From assembly GCA_025617375.2 (NCBI GenBank), contig JAMYGW020000004.1, forward strand, positions 1,240,001-1,304,000: a stretch of DNA of 64,000 nt, read 5' to 3'. A model generated the notes under the pieces. It did no database searches. It worked only from the letters and a program-made list of their open reading frames with translations, and was not told the origin of the DNA. Positions within the stretch are counted from its first letter, which is position 1. Each line of letters opens with the position of its first letter. Positions 22,283 through 34,169 of the stretch are shown here, one piece after another. The translations under genes were made by a program, and so were the position numbers. Source of the DNA: Acarospora socialis (taxonomy: Eukaryota > Ascomycota > Lecanoromycetes > Acarosporales > Acarosporaceae).

Positions 22283-25200
22283 CTAAGTATGAGCAGCTAA
22301 ATGTCGTCGCAACGCCTGCGAGAAATCAAACGGCATTCCCTCCGTTCTGTCTCCGTTCTCCGGACCAAGATGAGTATCCTTCATCAGATACAAGACCTGC
22401 CGTTCCCAGGTCCGAATTTCATCGTCGGAGATAGTAGCTAGTAGACCGCACGGAATCTCCCCGCTCCGTACATATCCATCTGTGCCCATAGCTTCCACTT
22501 CACGCTTCTTCACAGACGTTACGTCTGTTGAGATGTTGAGGACAAGATTGTGGACTTTTCGGTCTACGGCGATGGTTTCGAGGGGCAACATTGTGGTCCT
22601 GGCCCGACGCAGTTTGTGACTAGCGCTGCTGCCCGAGGCTATGGAGTCCCGCTGGGCAGCCTCTTGTTCGCGCTTTTGGACGCGGATGAGGTATGCTCGA
22701 GGATCGCCATCTGCGAAGATTGGTGGCGTGTTGTCAGTCTTATCAGCTTTGTCTCCCGACAGTGTGAGCGCGGCTTTTGCAGCCTCGTAGCGGTTTTTGT
22801 GCGGTGAGTTTCCGGAGAATAGGTGGCCTCTGTCGACACGTTCGGTGTTAGGAGTTGCCAAACCCAGTTTAGCTTGGTTGTGAAGTGAGGATTTGTATGC
22901 TCGGGTGGCGGCACTTTTGCGGTGTTCGTATTCCATCAGGTCCTCTAGGTCCACCTGGGTCGGGTGGCTAAGTGGAGGAGTTGGGTTGACCAGACTTGTC
23001 TCTGAATTGATATCTTCGGTTTCGCTTTCAAAGCGTATTGGAGCTGTAGTGGCGATGGTGTTTCGAATACTCTGCGATTGAGGGTGCGGATGTGGTCTTG
23101 GTCGGCGCTGTGGCTCCATCTCAAACCAGACTTTAGTGGGGTCGTTAACTGGGGAAACAAATGGCTTGTTGATTGCTCCTTGCTGGTGTTGCTTGCGAAG
23201 ACCTAGCCGTGGAGTTCTTTTGGGCGGTGCTTCAGGAATATCGCTTAGCTGGGTCCCTTGTTGCAAACTGCGGGCAGAGATAAAGTCATTTGAGGGGGCG
23301 TGGACTCGCTGACTTGCGGCCAGCCCATCAGTTCTGTTGTCCCTTACTGGGTCTCGAGTAGAGTGTCTATCGTCAATGCTTTCAGCTGAGTGTCCTATAT
23401 TGGCAGAGCTCTGTATCCAAGCGTCAAGAGCGCCACCACCATTCGGTTCTAGTGCTCGGACTTTTGCCCTGTCAGTAAGATCCGGTTGTGCTTTGCCCCA
23501 GGCTTTGGAAGGAAAGTGCCATGCACCGGATGAAGAGACACCTTTAGGGCTGGGTGAAGGAGAGCGCAGAGCGTGTTGCGGCGTTTGGAGATTTGCATCA
23601 TTGCCCCTTTCTCGATGAACCAATCCATTGCCTGGGACGATCGTACTGGTTCTGTGCCCAATGCGCTCTCGTGCAGGCGTCATGAGCTGGCTGTTCTGAA
23701 CGATATCTCCAATGGCAGAATCCGGTTCTATCCTTCGTCCAGGGTGGACAAAACTATTCATCTTCGCGATTGTCCAAGGATTTGATACATTGACATCCTC
23801 CAATCCTTTTCCGTCAATGATCGCGTCTTCCGTAGCTCGGATCATCGTATTATCAAGCTCTTCGACGGGTTCTTCATCGCCGCCATACATGCTGAAGTGC
23901 CAGGTAGAATTTCCAGCTGGGCTGTGGTTGGGACTCCGAGAATCTCGAGAACTGCGACCAACTTTTTCGAGTTGCGAAGGAGAGACTGATTGGGTTGGCA
24001 ACTGATGATTTTCAGTCCATGTCTCATCTTGTTCCACAGCATGATCTGCGTCCACTCGCAGTTGACCTTCAGTGCTAGACTTGGGGTCTGAATTACCAGT
24101 TATCGCGATCGTTGATATATCTGTACTTGGAGATTCTGGAGACACGGAGCTTGCGATACTTTGCGGCTTCCTGGCAAGCAGCAGGTCGAATCCTTTCTGA
24201 TCCTTAAGTTCGTGGTCGGATCTATTCTTTTGGACTTTCTTGTTGCCCGTTACGTCGAGCTCTCCATAAATGGTTCTGAGAAAGGTCTCTAGTATCAACA
24301 AAAGCCGACTTTGATCTATGAAAAGCACGTCATCCTTGGCCGGCTCGACGTTAGCATCATAACTGCCTAGTGGGCACACAATGTTCATGCAGAGAAACGG
24401 ATTTATGATTCTCTCCGCATACGTCAAACAGGTGGAACGAATGTAATTTTTGTACATTGTAATCAGCTGTTTCAAGAGACCGCGCGTACACGTAACAGGC
24501 CTCGAGTCGACGGAGATGAAGTATCCGGCATTGCCGATAATTGAAGCCTCTAGACAAATGGAACCACATGCGTTAGTCTCATATTCCCTTGAAATAGGTA
24601 AGAGCACTTACCAGCGCCTGGCTTAGGAAGAAACGCTTCGATTCTGTACCGGAAGTCCACTCCTTCTTTATCCTGGCGACCCTCTGATTCCGTCGCGGTG
24701 TCCGTTGCTGGGGTTGCCATTTGAGAAGAACACCAGGATATCCACTGACACTGTCCAGGAATATTCTTGTCCACTACTTTCATTGCCGCATCTGGCACGC
24801 TGGCGCCTGCTTTGGGAGCGTACACCCAGTTTCCCTTCTCATTTTTGGCCTTCAAAACCTTTAGAGATAATCTTATCGAAGGCCGAGCGATAGCATAAGC
24901 TTGCAGAGTATGTTTGATCTTCGCCAAAACCCTTTGCGCAGTTTTCAATGCCGTCTGTTTTCGGACAGGAAGGTATTTCAGGAAGTCGACCACCCTGACG
25001 GTGCTGCCAACAGGATGAGAGGCCTTCTCTTGACTACACTTGAACATCAGCAAGGCTACGTTCTGACGGGTTTGTTTACATCTTACCTTTTGATTTCCCC
25101 GTTTCTGTCAATCTTCAGACTAACAGCTACTGGCTCCCCTTCAATCCTCGTCGTTACAACTAGATTACCGCTCAGCTCCGCAGCACTGGCTAATGCCTCC

Positions 25201-25493
25201 CCCCTAAAGCCTAAAGAGCGACCCCCGATTTCCTTGAGGTCCTCTAAATTCCTGATCTTACTGGTACAGTATCTCCTGCAAACCATCGCCCTATCTTCTG
25301 GCCCGATTCCATAGCCATTGTCCTTGACCTGAATGACATCGAGCGTATTCGGGGATATCTCAACAAATATCGAGGTCGCTCGTGCGTCCAGTGCATTATC
25401 TATGAGCTCTTTCACCACAGAGCATGGGTCTGTAAGGACCTGCGAGGAACCAATAGCGCGGACAGCAATCTCAGAGAGAGCAGCAATGGGCAT
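22283..25493 (-). CDS. MutL-family mismatch repair protein (Mlh2/human PMS1-like)
   Basis: GHKL ATPase of the MutL family, nuclear, acting with an Mlh1-type partner in mismatch repair or recombination. Model: exons 25493..25087, 25033..24612 and 24549..22283, 1031 aa, with introns of 53 and 62 bp. All GHKL motifs are visible in the first ~110 residues: VVKELIDNALDARA, VKDNGYGIGPEDR, TSKIRNLEDL and GGRSLGFRGEALAS. Next come the transducer domain, VGSTVRVVDFLKYLPVRKQT, and YFISVDSRPVTCTRGLLKQL with NPFLCMNIVCPLGSYDANVE. From about residue 370 to the end the protein is low-complexity. I see neither the DQHAX2EX4E endonuclease motif nor a clear MutL C-terminal dimerisation domain, which argues against Pms1 or Mlh3. 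The exact paralogue is not settled. Divergent from pfa4, with starts 246 bp apart. Confidence 0.85.
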
Positions 25494-25738
25494 TATCAGG
25501 TATAGGATGGACAGCCTAGTTCCTTCTGTCGCAGGCTTAGGGTTTGTGTACTCCTAGAGCCATCTCCACCAAGCTCCATCATCTAACTGTCATCGTCAGT
25601 AATTGCTGAGGTTGTCTATCTACGGGAACCTGTCGCGAGTCAACGACGTGACTTGACGCGCTGTCTTATTACGTAAGCAATCTGCCTTCCGGCCCAGGAT
25701 CTCGAACAATCTGTTGACTCCGTAGACAATCAACGAAC

Positions 25739-27285
25739 ATGTTTGAGGCTTCATTATCTCGATTGGCTATTCTAGGCGTCTCATTTCTTATTGGTTTTCT
25801 TTCCTATTCGTCTCAATGGCTTTTCTTATACCTTGAACCGTCACCACTCGATCGGCAGCAAACAATCAAGTTCAACTGTCTGGTGCTGTGTATATGGATC
25901 TGCTACGCTCGGGCTTGCTCGACAGACCCAGGTCATATCCCTGAAGAATGGAAGCCGGGATGGTCCGACGATCTGGGTTCACGCGAAGACGAATCTTCAT
26001 ACCGTTACCGATGGTGCCGAAAATGTGAAGCCCTAGAGCCTCCACGAGCTCATCACTGTAGAGTGTGCAAAAAGTACTCTTTGACAAGACCTCACCGGAG
26101 TCTAAAAACCGACGACTGACCGTCTGGTGATATCAGATGTATTCCTAAGATGGACCATCATTGTCCGTGGACTGCGAACTGTGTATCATACCGCACCTTT
26201 CCACACTTCGTCCGCTTCCTGTTCTATGCTGTGGTCTCACTGGTGTATTGCGAGTACTTTCTATACGTTCGCGCAGCAGCTCTATGGCAGAGTCGAAGTT
26301 TACCAAGTGTATGTCAGCTTACCTTATGTTCAAGGGTTACGATGTAGTGGGCTGATAAGTGTTGTGCAAAGTATCTTGGTCCATCAGCATTCCAGCTCGT
26401 CCATCTGTTTACTCTTGTTGTCGTCAATTCCGTCACGTTGTTTGCTCTCTCAATCATGCTCGTTCGCTCGTTGTGGTCCTTGGGTTCGAATACCACCACG
26501 ATTGAGGGCTGGGAGATTGAGAGGCATCAGGCTTTGCTCCGGCGTGCAAGGGTTTTAGGTGGTTACTTGGACGGTCCTGACGGGGTGAAGGTAAGGATCA
26601 AACGGCAAGAATTTCCGTACGATATTGGAATATGGAAGAACCTAAAGCAGGGGATGGGTGGGAGTTCTAATGTAGGCTATCTCTCCGTTGAAGAAGTAAC
26701 TGCCATAGCTTACAATAAGTGCCGTGAAGGTCCTTGCTTGGTTCTGGCCCTTTGCAACCACTCCGTCTGATCAAAGTGGAGCCCACTTTGAAGTCAACGG
26801 ATTTGAAGGTAAAGATAACCATGACTGTGGTTCACATGTGACAGATACTGATCCATGAAGACCCATCCCTATCTTGGCCTCCACCAGATCCCGATCGTAT
26901 CCCTCGAATGCGCCGGTACTCTGACTCGGGAGACGCTTTCACTCACCGTGAAGGCCAAAACTCAGATGAGGACCCTATTGAATCCTTCCGAAGGAGACAA
27001 CAGGAGGACATGAAGCGTTTTCAGGGCAGCCAATCGCAGTTCTACAGACGGAAACCGTTCCATGACCGCTACCATCTCAAGGAAGAAGAATATGCCGAAG
27101 ATCTACCGGATTCGCAAAGTGGGGGCTCCAGTGCAGGTGAAGAGGGTTGGAGGAACTCGGAAGGGGAATGCCTAGGGGACTTCGGCGTCGAGGAAGAGGT
27201 GGAATTCTACGACGAAGACGATGTCCCCCTTGCTGAGCTGCTGCGACGACGGAAAAGGGCGGAGGTCGTTGTCGATAGAATCTGA
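25739..27285 (+). CDS. pfa4: Palmitoyltransferase Pfa4 (DHHC family)
   Basis: ER membrane S-acyltransferase that palmitoylates cysteines; in yeast Pfa4 modifies the chitin synthase Chs3 so that it can leave the ER. Model: join(25739..26073, 26137..26308, 26372..26671, 26730..26808, 26861..27285), 436 aa, introns 52-63 bp, all phases consistent. Order: TM1 LAILGVSFLIGFLSY; TM2 TIKFNCLVLCIWICY; STDPGHIPEEW; the cysteine-rich zinc part RWCRKCEALEPPRAHHCRVC. The catalytic core spans the first splice as KCIPKMDHHCPWTANCVSY. Then come TM3 FVRFLFYAVVSLVYCEYFLY, YLGPSAFQLVHLFTL with TM4, and the Pfa4-specific WEIERHQALLRRAR, EFPYDIGIW and WPPPDPDRIPRM. The C-terminal ~130 residues are acidic and disordered. 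Confidence 0.94.
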
Positions 27286-29474
27286 ATGGTTTGTTGGGCC
27301 ACTACAGTGGTCATGGTTGTTTCAGGATGTAGATCCGAGTTTTTGATGGCTGAAGTCCGAGCACTTGGAGCCAGGACTCTCGGTATGTTGCGGTGCCATT
27401 CCGCGTTTCCTATTAGAAATCGGATCCACACCGGGCGTCTAGTTGAGGATTTACCCGACGTGGTACGAAACCGTCCCAACTTACACATACTACTATAATG
27501 GGACGAACTCTGATATAGAAATTTTAGTGCGCCACTACGCTACGCCACGCGGCTGCATATCTCCTTACTGTACACGTACTCTTTCACTGGATGAACGTGC
27601 GTTGATCCCTGTCTCAACGGAGATGCACGACAAATAGATCGACAGTCTGTGGGGTTTTGCGGGGTAAGTTGAAGCATGGACTGGTTGAACACGCACTCAC
27701 GTGTTTACCTGGTTGCTGCCGGGCTTTCATTGTATTTGTTCCCGAAGGTGGTTGCGTGGTCTGTTGCATCGGATACGAAATACAAATAATAGTAACTTAC
27801 TCGGGCCTACGGTACTTGGCCTGGATTTGTACTCGGATACAGTGGGGGTCTCTGGTTGTGATATGGATCCCTTCAAGGGTGGGGCGACCAAGGAGGAGTA
27901 AAGATACGATTAAGATTGCTTTGGGAAAATATTCGCAGAGAGAACGGAGGTGATTTATCAGACCGCGTCAGCTGTGGTTCATTCCGGTCCCGAATAATTC
28001 TCGATATGATTTTACACGGCATTCCATCCGTACAAGAGCCTTGAAGGCTCCTAGCGTGGGGGTATCACTTCTCCACCTCAGGGCCCTTTCCCGTCGATGC
28101 TCGGTAGGTAGCGATGAAGTAATAACTAGTTTGCGGCCCTTGCCGGAATTGCCACCCATCGTCAATTATCGCCGACCGTTATGCTTCGGAATCTGAAGAA
28201 TCTGTTTGCCCATGTGGATCCCGCGGATGGTATCCAGTTGTGTATATACACTATAGTACGACAATCAACAGAAATATGTCTATGTTGGGGCTAACCAAAT
28301 CTCACGTACAAGATTGGTTACCAGCCAATATATTTATGCGAAAATAGAGCCAACACACGTACGTATGTCACAACTACGTAAACAGATCGTATGGACGTTT
28401 CTTCTCATTGGCATCGTGGCTCTCGAACAAAGCATTATTCGTTGTTGGTAACCACTACTTTGCAGGTTTTCCTTTTTGACAACTACCCCTTGCCGATATG
28501 AACAGTCTTCCACGCGCTTTGGGATGCTTCACCCCGTCCCTTGATAGCACTGTCAAGATCTCTTCTAAGTTTTTGGTACGTAGCCGTACTGTGGCCTGTA
28601 ACTAGTTAGGACTTCTCTCCGGTTGCACAGCCCCGTTGTCAGCCCAGTCAAGGATATCACAAACCCCCACGCCAAAAGAGGAGCCAGATCTCTGGGCTCA
28701 GTGAATCCGATATCCTGTCTTTTACAGCCGTGCGTATTTCCTTTTGGCGGGAACGTGAAGTCCTCTGCAGCCGCATGGGAGGAGGGCTGGATCGGTTACT
28801 CGTCGTTGGTATTTTCTTCTTGACGTGTCCACCTGTCACCTGTACTTCAGATTGAAGCAGCCACGCGACGGGGCTCCTAAGGTACAACCCCACCTGCAGT
28901 CCCTCTTCCCGAGTATTTCCCTTAGTGCCCGGTGCCTGACAGCTGCAACTTTTCTCCCGCGCTTACACTCTGCAGTTCGGTGTTACCAACTGGCCACTTA
29001 CAACCCCAAATCATATTAATAACGGCCCTACTGTGAATATTACCTTAATAACGAGACCAGGGTTCGCCATTCGAACCTTTTCACCCACCTGATCGTCAGC
29101 CTGCTCGTCACAAGCGCAACTTAAGAGTTCTTTCCTGCTGAATACCGCACCCATTGGTGGGAATTACATGGCCTCCTTTGCCTCCACTACCGGATGCGCC
29201 GTGCATCTGTCTCGTATTAACACCCATCTGGAAGGACTGAGGCAATTTTACTCAAGGGAATCGAGAGCCCAAGATGGTAACGTCGAGGGACCCCCACAGT
29301 CCTCGGGGTTTGCTAGATGGCTTTGGTTTGGTGACTATATAAACCATGCGTCACAGCTGCTATCCCCAACATCGCTGAACTTTGTTGGTCACAGGCTTGC
29401 TTTCGCTTTAAAGTTTTGTTCGGTGCTTCTCTAAGCCATTGCAATTCACTACTTGAGGAGCCAGACCCTCCGCA
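27286..29474. other. Long intergenic spacer, pfa4 / DapA-like
   Basis: About 2.2 kb. No recognisable gene on either strand; the open frames are short and of mixed composition. The right end is the promoter of the aldolase gene, with a clear TATA box. Confidence 0.55.
29336..29343 (+). promoter_or_regulatory. TATA box of the DapA-family gene
   Basis: TATATAAA about 132 bases upstream of the ATG at 29475, in the expected orientation. It is one of few perfect TATA boxes in a fitting place in this window. Confidence 0.6.
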
Positions 29475-30593
29475 ATGCCACCTCACAACGACGCACCTTC
29501 ACCAACTGGCAGTTATACCCAACGGCTAGACAGCATGTCTTCGCGTCCTCAACAAGCAGCCTGGCCAGGCGCCCTCCACTCCGTCTACTCCCAGCCACAG
29601 TACAGCGACTCTTTTGAGAGTAGCTCTGTTGCCTCCTCGAGCGATCACCCGTACCGTCCCCTCACACCTGGCGTCTACGTTCCAACCGTCACGTTCTTCG
29701 ACAAGGCCAGCGAGGACGTCGATACTGAGACTATCGCCAAGCATGCGGTCCGCTTGGCGGAGGCTGGCGTTGCCGGAATCACCACGCAAGGCTCGAACGG
29801 GGAGGCGGTGCACCTTAGTCATGTCGAAAGAAAGCTGGTGACACGAACGACTCGCAAGGCCCTCGATGACGCTGGCTTTCAGTCAATGCCGCTCATCGTT
29901 GGTTGCGGTGCGCAGTCAACACGGGAAACCATCGATCTGTGCCAGGAGGCATTGGCTTCGGGAGGGGACTATGCGCTGGTCCTGCCACCGTCCTACTACA
30001 AGCCGAGCTACAAGCCCGAATCTCTCGTCGAATTTTTCAGGGACGTTGCCAATGCGTCCCCGATTCCGACCCTGATTTACAACTATCCCGGGGCGGTTTC
30101 AGGCATTGATATGGATTCGGATGTCATCATCAAGCTTGCCAAGCATCCTAACATCGTGGGGTGCAAATTGACTTGCGGCAACACCGGCAAGCTGAACAGA
30201 ATCGCTGCGGCGACTTCTGCGGCGACTCCCTCCGACCATGGTTCTGGCTTCATGTGCATGGGTGGGTCCGCAGACTTCACTCTGCAAACCCTCATCGGCG
30301 GTGGTTCCGGCGTTATCTGTGGACTCGGGAACGTCACACCCAAGGCTTGCGTCAAACTCATCAACCTCTACGCATCCGACAAAGTGAAAGAAGCGCAGAG
30401 TCTGCAGGCGGTGGTCGCACGTGGAGATTGGGCCGCTATCACCGGGGGCGTCGTGGGTACGAAGAGCGCGTTGGAGACCTACTTCGGCTACGGTGGCTTT
30501 GCTCGCAAACCATTGCCCCGTCCGACTAAGTCAGACGTTGCCAAGCACGCGGAAGACTTTAGCGAGTTGGTTTCTTTGGAAAAGTCTTTATAG
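29475..30593 (+). CDS. Dihydrodipicolinate synthase (DapA) family aldolase/lyase
   Basis: Class I (Schiff-base) pyruvate-type aldolase, single exon, 372 aa. Fungi make lysine by the aminoadipate route, so the product is more likely a 2-keto-acid aldolase (for example 4-hydroxy-2-oxoglutarate or 2-keto-3-deoxy-sugar-acid type) than a lysine enzyme; the substrate is not readable from the sequence. The first ~65 residues are a Ser/Pro-rich extension without clear targeting. The barrel begins LTPGVYVPTVTFFD. Seen motifs: GVAGITTQGSNGEAVHLS (substrate carboxylate loop), YALVLPPSYYKP, the catalytic Tyr in IYNYPGAVSG, and the Schiff-base Lys in NIVGCKLTCGN, followed by GGSADFTLQTLIGGGSGVI. A TATA box lies 132 bp upstream. 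Confidence 0.9.
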   Translation: MPPHNDAPSPTGSYTQRLDSMSSRPQQAAWPGALHSVYSQPQYSDSFESSSVASSSDHPYRPLTPGVYVPTVTFFDKASEDVDTETIAKHAVRLAEAGVAGITTQGSNGEAVHLSHVERKLVTRTTRKALDDAGFQSMPLIVGCGAQSTRETIDLCQEALASGGDYALVLPPSYYKPSYKPESLVEFFRDVANASPIPTLIYNYPGAVSGIDMDSDVIIKLAKHPNIVGCKLTCGNTGKLNRIAAATSAATPSDHGSGFMCMGGSADFTLQTLIGGGSGVICGLGNVTPKACVKLINLYASDKVKEAQSLQAVVARGDWAAITGGVVGTKSALETYFGYGGFARKPLPRPTKSDVAKHAEDFSELVSLEKSL

Positions 30594-31232
30594 TTTTTCG
30601 GGGACTGGGCGGCTATCTGATTGGGTTTTGCTTCCTTTTAGCCTTGTACACAAGCCCAGGCTTTTCATCCCGATGGCGCTCTCGATTACTGGGTGAGATG
30701 CTTGAGGCGCTGCATGCACAGGTCACTTCTGGGAGGCTATTTGCTATTTGAAAAGCTCTGTGTAAAAACTGCGATTCGATTCGTGCGATGGGTGGACATA
30801 TAGTGTATGTCTGTCACATATCTCATCCACGGTCTCGGATGTTTTGGTCTTATGAGAAGCTCGACGGTACTGCATGCTCTATTTGCAGACTTGGCTTGAC
30901 ATGTCACATGCAGTGATATTCATGCGGTCACACAGCTGCCGTGCCTAACGTCGCCTCACTTTGATGGACAACCCTGTTCTTGCGTTGCTTCTGGCATCAC
31001 GAGCACATTGATATCATTTCCATAACTGTCCTTGCCCTTCATCGATACAGTTACGTTGTGCTACCGTAGACCTTGGTACTTGTAGAGCCGTTGGATGACT
31101 AATCAAAAGATAAGGGTAAAGCTACCTAGGTAAATCAGTGCTATCGATTGGACTACCAGAGTTACTGCTCATCGAGTCATCCGTCCGAGAAAGAACTCAG
31201 GATTTTTGTGATCTACAGGCTCTGAATTGCAG
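30594..31232. other. Intergenic spacer, aldolase / dehydrogenase
   Basis: 639 bp. An unseen first exon of the dehydrogenase gene may lie here. A palindromic CTACCTAGGTA occurs near 31124. No other gene or repeat seen. Confidence 0.55.
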
Positions 31233-32606
31233 TGGCAAAGTCCGACATCAACTCATTCATCTACTATCCTCTCTCAGATCTTTTTCCTTCTAAGATAGCT
31301 GCCTTACGTCTCCAACGTCTTGTTCCGGAAATGGGCGGCGGTCCAGATCCCAAGCCAGAGCATTTGCTCGCTATCCTACCGTTCGCGGAGCCCACGGCAA
31401 TATTCGATAGGATCAGAAAGAACCATCCGAACATCAAGGTCTCGTACTACAACCTGGCGTTTGCGGAAACGGTGTGGCAAGGCTTGAAGAGCGTCCCGAA
31501 GGGTGAGCATTGATCTGTACTTCGTACGCACTGGCACCGGCTCGTGGCGTCGTTCCAGTTTGTGTGATGGGATATCTCTAAGACCAAGTCAATTGTGCTC
31601 TCTACAGAAATATATAAGGACATCACCATACTCGTAACTCTCTCGGCGCTGCCACCATCACCCGAGGATTGCCCAAAGTAAAAGCACAGCCAACCTTCGC
31701 AGGGAGACTTAGGACCTGCTAACGGTGAAACATAGACTAGAGTTGATCCACTTCTTGAGTGCTGGCACAGATCACGTATCGAAAACCCCAATTTACACCT
31801 CAACCGATATTACCCTGACGACCTCGACTGGCATCCATGGCCCGCAGATTGCAGAATGGGTTGTCATGACCGCCCTCGTCAACTCACACCGATACCAGAA
31901 GCTGTACGAGTGGCAGAAGGACCATCATTGGGGTAAGGGCGACAACCATGCCGACCTGATGAGCGTTAGGGACATGGTGGGTCAACGCCTCGGCGTGCTG
32001 GGCTATGGCAGTATCGGACGACAAGTCGGACGGGTCGCGAAGGCCATGGGTATGGACGTAATTGCATACACGGCCAGCCCGCGGAATACCAAGGAGAGTA
32101 AGAAAGATCATGGTTTCATCGTACCTGGGACGGGTGATCCGGACGGGGATTTCCCGAGTGCGTGGTTCAGCGGTCTTGAGAAAGAGAAATTGCACGAGTT
32201 TTTGAGACAGGATATCGACTATCTATTGGTCAGTGTGCCATTGACGAAACAAACGACGCACTTTCTCGGGAAAGATGAATTTGAGATTCTGGGCAAAACG
32301 AGGAATACGTATATCACGAATATTAGCAGAGGCCAGATTCTGCAGCAAGATGATCTGGTAGAGGCGTTGAAGAAGGACATGAAAGAGGGCGGTCTGCGAG
32401 GCGCGGCGCTGGACGTCACCGATCCTGAACCGTTGCCGAAAGACCATCCCTTGTGGGGGACCCCGAATGTCATCATCACGCCCCATATTAGTGGCCTTGG
32501 TACCGCTTATGTGGACCGGTCGTTCCAGGTATTGGAGGTCAACCTGACGAGGAAGGAGAAGGGCGAGAAGCTGATCAACGTGGTCGATCGAAAACGCGGA
32601 TACTAA
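31233..32606 (+). CDS. D-isomer-specific 2-hydroxyacid dehydrogenase (5' end uncertain)
   Basis: NAD(P)-dependent oxidoreductase for 2-hydroxy/2-keto acids. Visible exons: 31233..31502, 31608..31677 and 31736..32606, joined in phase, about 403 codons. The family core is clear: Rossmann motif LGVLGYGSIGRQVGRVAKAM, the substrate region GIHGPQIAEWVVM, ISRGQILQQDDLVEAL with the catalytic Arg in NISRGQ, the Glu region LDVTDPEPLPKDHPLW, and the catalytic His in ITPHISG. There is no in-frame ATG at the head of the first exon. The frame begins right after an acceptor-like ttgcag, so the true start is probably in an upstream exon, or the ATG itself is split by an intron (the exon begins TGGCA, so a preceding A would give ATG). 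The next internal ATG (31330) would cut off part of the conserved N-terminal domain. Confidence 0.85.
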
Positions 32607-33214
32607 TAAATTTCGTAGAGACTCGTGAATGAGGAAAGTATATGCAGCTCTCGTATTGCCCTAGAGACATACGTATCTCACTCCATTATCTGTCTGGCAG
32701 GCTATACTTTATGGCAAGCTCTGATAGGAGTGAGTTTTGGGTTTGGAAGTGAGCCGGTCTGACATCACGTAAGATAAGCATCTAGAAATATAGGCCAGTA
32801 ATAGATGCCCTCCTTGACAATTAGGACGTTCAAAGCAGTCAAGTGATAAGTTCTCAGGTCAGCATCAGGCGTTGACCTCGGAGTCCGTGTAATTCTGGGC
32901 GCATTAAGGTAGAAAGAAGCCTTGCTAAACGACCCTGGTCACACAGCAGCAAACGACCATGCAACGACCTTGGACCTCCATTACACCCTCTACGTACCTT
33001 TTGCTATTTATCAAAGCTCACAGTGACTAAGTTCTTACGCTTGGTCAATAAGGACCCTTATTCAAGCCATGGACCAATTTTTACTTAACGTTCCCCAATT
33101 GTTGCGATTGAAACCCGCTAGCATACGTAACAGAACCCACGAGTCATGCCGGGGAAACGGCGGCATTCCACACATTTTCGAGAAATATGAAGAGGACGGC
33201 CGAGCTTTAGATAA
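32607..33214. other. Intergenic spacer, dehydrogenase / DUF202
   Basis: 608 bp without recognised features apart from the expected 3' and promoter regions. Confidence 0.55.
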
Positions 33215-34169
33215 ATGTCAACCAAAGTGAACAGAGCGACCAATGACTTAGATCATGCGAACGGCGACGAGCGAGAAGCCACCGAACTGCAGACTTATAA
33301 TCAGCCCGCCATCCACAGTGCGGCGTCCGTGACCACCGCTGCCGACGATGACTCTTGCTCTGTCCGGACCAACCGGCTGAAGAGGCAGCGTCCCGAGTCG
33401 CTCTTGGAGTCGATCAGATCGTTTTGGACGCGGCATGTTGTTGTGGCGGTGCCTCACGAGGCTTGTCGAGACCATTTCGGTGCGTTGTTTCTCTACTTCG
33501 GGATGCATTGGCCATCGAGCAGTTTTCTTGGACTTCCTCGTTTCAGTCCTCATACTGCTGTTCCCATCTGGGGTTACTTGGCTTTGTTTGTCTGTCTTTG
33601 CCCGAAGTACACTATTGCTTGCAGTGGAGAGTCCCAAGAAGCTGCTCCCTGGCTTAGACCTGCAAATTACGATATGTGATTCCTACTTGACTTCTGGTAT
33701 GATTTTCATTTACGCCCACGCTGGTGGCACCATTGGACCTATAGAACTACTCTGACTGGAAACCCGTTCACCCGCAGCTCTGGAAAGGACTTTCTTGGGG
33801 TATCTGAGGACGTCATTGGCTCTCTCGATGCTCGGCGTCCTGATAGCCCAGCTGTTCCGTCTTCAGCACAGCCTGAACGATGACCCCATTCTTGGCTTCT
33901 ATGTGGCGGGAGTGCCGCTCGCCACTGCGTGTAACGGAGCAGCCGCGATAGTCGTCGTCCTCGGGGCTTGCAGGTTCTGGCGGCAACAGAGCGCGCTGGC
34001 CAGGGGCAAGGTCTATGCGGGCGGTTGGGAGATGGTGGTTATAGGCTTGGTTATACTTCTTGTGGGTTTTGGCCCCGGGCATGGTTTGTTGTTTTGGCGT
34101 CACTAACAGCTTTAGGTCTCTATGGCCATCTTTGTAGTCATTGTCGCTATTGATATCAAAATTGGCTAG
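33215..34169 (+). CDS. DUF202 (YidH-like) small membrane protein
   Basis: Small integral membrane protein of the DUF202 family, related to the membrane part of yeast Vtc1; no role assigned. Model: join(33215..33479, 33778..34061, 34116..34169), 200 aa. The ~75-residue N-terminus is polar, then VAVPHEACRDHF joins across the intron to ALERTFLGYLRTSLALSMLG, the family signature. Three membrane spans follow: LALSMLGVLIAQLF, GVPLATACNGAAAIVVVLGA, and WEMVVIGLVILLV continuing after the last splice into MAIFVVIVAIDIKIG. The first intron is 298 bp, far longer than the others here, but its donor (GTGCGT), acceptor (CGCAG) and phase restore the ALERTFLGYLRTS motif exactly. Without splicing, that motif is lost. 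Confidence 0.8.

Noticed and set aside
29055-29090. GGTTCG...CGAACC-like words suggesting a tRNA
   Set aside because: No acceptor stem or cloverleaf could be folded around them.
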